From NCBI GenBank assembly GCA_902803625.1, contig CADCQV010000247.1, positions 1-17,650 on the forward strand: a stretch of DNA of 17,650 nucleotides, given 5' to 3'. Below are positions 15,785 to 17,650 of this stretch, piece by piece. The stretch is from an uncultured Lachnospiraceae bacterium (GTDB taxonomy: Bacteria > Bacillota > Clostridia > Lachnospirales > Lachnospiraceae). Within the stretch, counting starts at the first letter, position 1, and each line of letters starts with the position of its first letter. The notes below the pieces were generated by a model. It saw nothing but the letters and a program-made list of their open reading frames with translations, was not told the origin of the DNA and searched no databases. A program made the translations under genes and the position numbers.

Positions 15785-17230
15785 ATGAAAAACGTGCTTT
15801 TTGCAGCATCAGAAGCGGTTCCCTTTATCAAGACCGGAGGTCTGGCGGATGTGGTGGGGTCATTGCCTTCCTGCTTTGACAAGAGGTATTTTGATGTCCG
15901 GGTGATGATACCGAAGTATAACTGCATGGCGCAGAAATTTAAGGATATGCTTCAGTATATCACCAATTTCTATATGGAATATAACGGCCAGAATACCTAT
16001 GTGGGCATATTCAGGGCCGAGTGGAACGGTGTCACCTATTATTTCATTGATAACGAGTATTATTTTTCCGGAAACAGTCCCTATACAACCGACGGAAAGT
16101 GGGATCTGGAGAGATTTATCTTCTTTTCGAGAGCCGTGCTCTCCGCACTCCCCCTGATTGATTTTCATCCCGATATCATCCACTGCCACGACTGGCAGAC
16201 AGGCCTTATCCCGGTATACCTTCACGATTCCTTCAGGGAAGGCGAGTTCTTCAAGTATATGAAGTCTGTGATCACCATTCATAACCTGAAGTTCCAGGGA
16301 TGCTGGGATGTGAAGACCGTGCAGCGCTTCAGCGGTCTCTCGCCCTACTACTTCGCTCCGGACAAGCTGGAAGCCTATAAAGACGCAAATGTACTGAAGG
16401 GCGGTATAGTCTACGCGGATGCCATAACAACGGTAAGCCGTACCTATGCGGAGGAGATAAAAACCCCCTTCTACGGGGAAAAGCTGGACGGACTTCTTCG
16501 TGCCCGTGACCACGATCTCCGGGGTATAGTAAACGGCATAGATTACGACGACTACAATCCCGAGACCGACAAGTTCCTTGACAAGACCTATAACCAGAAG
16601 AATTTCCGTAAGGAGAAGATAAAGAATAAGAGGGCGCTGCAGAACCAGCTGGGTCTGGAAAGACGGGACGACGCCTTTATGATAGGCATAGTTTCAAGGC
16701 TTACCGATCAGAAGGGCTTTGATCTGATAGCATATGTTATGGATGAGCTCGCCCAGGATGATATCCAGCTTATTATCCTCGGTACCGGTGAAGAAAAGTA
16801 TGAAAATATGTTCCGTCACTATGACTGGAAGTACAATAACAAGATAAGGGCAAATATCTACTATTCGGAGGAGCTGTCCCACAAGATCTACGGCTCCTGT
16901 GATGCCTTCCTGATGCCCTCGCTTTTTGAGCCCTGCGGACTTTCCCAGCTGATGGCACTCCGCTACGGCACAGTACCCATAGTAAGGGAGACCGGGGGAC
17001 TGAAGGACACGGTGGAGCCTTACAATGAGTATGAAGGAAAGGGAACGGGCTTCTCCTTCTCAACCTACAATGCCCACGATATGCTGGGTGCGATACACTA
17101 CGCTCATAATGTTTATGTAAACCATAGGAGAGAGTGGAATAAGATTATCGACAGAGCCATGAAGGCGGACTTCTCCTGGTCGGTTTCCGCGAGACAGTAC
17201 CAGGATATGTACGACTGGCTTAAGCCCTGA
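15785..17230 (+). CDS. glgA: Glycogen synthase (ADP-glucose dependent)
   Basis: GT5 glycosyltransferase that adds glucose from ADP-glucose to growing alpha-1,4-glucan (481 aa, typical). The N-terminal KTGGLADV motif (16-23) binds ADP-glucose. HCHDWQTGLIP (133-143), TIHNLKFQG (164-172) and GIVNGID (247-253) are family landmarks. The C-terminal domain has VSRLTDQKG (303-311) with the Arg and Lys of the phosphate site, and SLFEPCGLSQL (379-389) with catalytic Glu382. A strong AAAGGAGG (15771-15778) lies six bases before the ATG. It starts 21 bases after recN, so it may share that transcript, but no other glg gene is adjacent. The strong ribosome binding site suggests high expression. Confidence 0.97.
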   Translation: MKNVLFAASEAVPFIKTGGLADVVGSLPSCFDKRYFDVRVMIPKYNCMAQKFKDMLQYITNFYMEYNGQNTYVGIFRAEWNGVTYYFIDNEYYFSGNSPYTTDGKWDLERFIFFSRAVLSALPLIDFHPDIIHCHDWQTGLIPVYLHDSFREGEFFKYMKSVITIHNLKFQGCWDVKTVQRFSGLSPYYFAPDKLEAYKDANVLKGGIVYADAITTVSRTYAEEIKTPFYGEKLDGLLRARDHDLRGIVNGIDYDDYNPETDKFLDKTYNQKNFRKEKIKNKRALQNQLGLERRDDAFMIGIVSRLTDQKGFDLIAYVMDELAQDDIQLIILGTGEEKYENMFRHYDWKYNNKIRANIYYSEELSHKIYGSCDAFLMPSLFEPCGLSQLMALRYGTVPIVRETGGLKDTVEPYNEYEGKGTGFSFSTYNAHDMLGAIHYAHNVYVNHRREWNKIIDRAMKADFSWSVSARQYQDMYDWLKP

Positions 17231-17240
17231 CGGGACAGCA

Positions 17241-17257
17241 CTCAGGATGACAGGGAA
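17241..17257. repeat. Short copy of the dispersed repeat after glgA
   Basis: CTCAGGATGACAGGGAA matches the right half of the repeat unit and lies ten bases after the glgA stop. The left half is not present. As at the other sites, it occupies the gap just after a stop codon. Confidence 0.7.
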
Positions 17258-17312
17258 TTAAACAAAAGCATTGGGGCAGAGCATATTCGGAAAGGAGCAA
17301 AAGCCTTAAGGG

Positions 17313-17650
17313 ATGAAGGACAGAAAAAATGAGCTATTAAAGGAGCTGGAAGCAGGATTAAAAGAGGACAGTGGTATAGGGGAAATATCAATGTTTACGG
17401 CTGAGGAGCTCGAGACCCCGATGGATATTCTCCGCTCAGAGATCTTAAGATTCGGACCGGATCTTATCAGTGTTCTCGGGGAATTCTTTTTTCTTCCCAT
17501 AGAGGATGATGATCATTTCTTTTTCTCAACCGTCATCACACTGTCCGGCACTGTGCCGCCGGAGGCCGCGCCGGACGTGGCTTCTGCCGTTGCAAGGCTG
17601 AATTATTATGTACCGGTCGGCTGCTACGCCCTCGGAGATGATGATAAAAA
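17313..17650 (+). CDS. Unrecognised protein, 3' end outside the window
   Basis: An open frame of 112 codons runs off the end of the window. From ATG 17313 it begins MKDRKNELLKELEAGLKEDS, a charged helical stretch. ATG 17391, with GGGG eight bases upstream, is an alternative start. The body is a mix of acidic and aromatic residues (LGEFFFLPIEDDDHFFF at about 52-68), then a helix-like APDVASAVARLNYYVPVGCY segment. The pattern loosely recalls YbjN or type III chaperone-like folds, but I do not assign a family. No strong ribosome binding site is seen immediately before the first ATG; AAAGGAG at 17291-17297 is rather far. Confidence 0.7.
   Translation, partial: MKDRKNELLKELEAGLKEDSGIGEISMFTAEELETPMDILRSEILRFGPDLISVLGEFFFLPIEDDDHFFFSTVITLSGTVPPEAAPDVASAVARLNYYVPVGCYALGDDDK

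Noticed and set aside
15860..16513. 217-aa open frame on the minus strand within glgA
   Set aside because: It lies wholly antisense to a clear glycogen synthase, has no recognisable domain, and probably reflects codon use.

Overview
The window is a stretch of housekeeping genes from a Gram-positive, clostridial bacterium. The best fit is Lachnospiraceae or a close relative. The reasons are the gene order Asp23/Gls24-nusB-xseA-xseB-ispA-dxs-tlyA-nadK-argR-recN, strong AGGAGG-type ribosome binding sites, frequent AGG and ATA codons, and the dispersed CTCAGGATGACAGGG repeat between genes. This is inferred from gene content and style, not from a database match. All genes lie on the + strand, and there are no tRNA, rRNA, CRISPR or insertion-sequence features.

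Region 1 (1-5283) is translation. It holds histidyl-tRNA synthetase, a 207-bp spacer filled by a 27-bp tandem repeat, aspartyl-tRNA synthetase, an unrecognised 110-aa protein, and peptide chain release factor 3 (TTG start, overlapping the small gene). Region 2 (5264-6655) is a predicted lipoprotein with an acidic linker and a transglutaminase-like domain. Its start lies inside the end of prfC.

Region 3 (6638-15763) looks like one long operon. It appears to be driven by an extended -10 promoter embedded in the end of the lipoprotein gene. The products are Asp23/Gls24, NusB, exonuclease VII large and small subunits, a farnesyl-diphosphate-type synthase, DXP synthase, TlyA rRNA methylase, NAD kinase, ArgR and RecN. 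The first six genes overlap or nearly touch. A 149-bp gap before tlyA breaks the packing and carries several dyad symmetries, one of them centred on a TATAAT box. The set joins transcription antitermination, DNA repair (XseAB, RecN), isoprenoid precursor synthesis (Dxs, IspA), ribosome modification and cofactor or amino-acid control.

Region 4 (15785-17650) holds glycogen synthase and the 5' part of a gene of uncertain family that runs off the window.

No clear new biological system is visible. The items most worth a second look are the repeat family, the dyad-rich gap before tlyA, the 110-aa protein before prfC, the acidic transglutaminase-like lipoprotein, and the non-standard subtypes of both tRNA synthetases.
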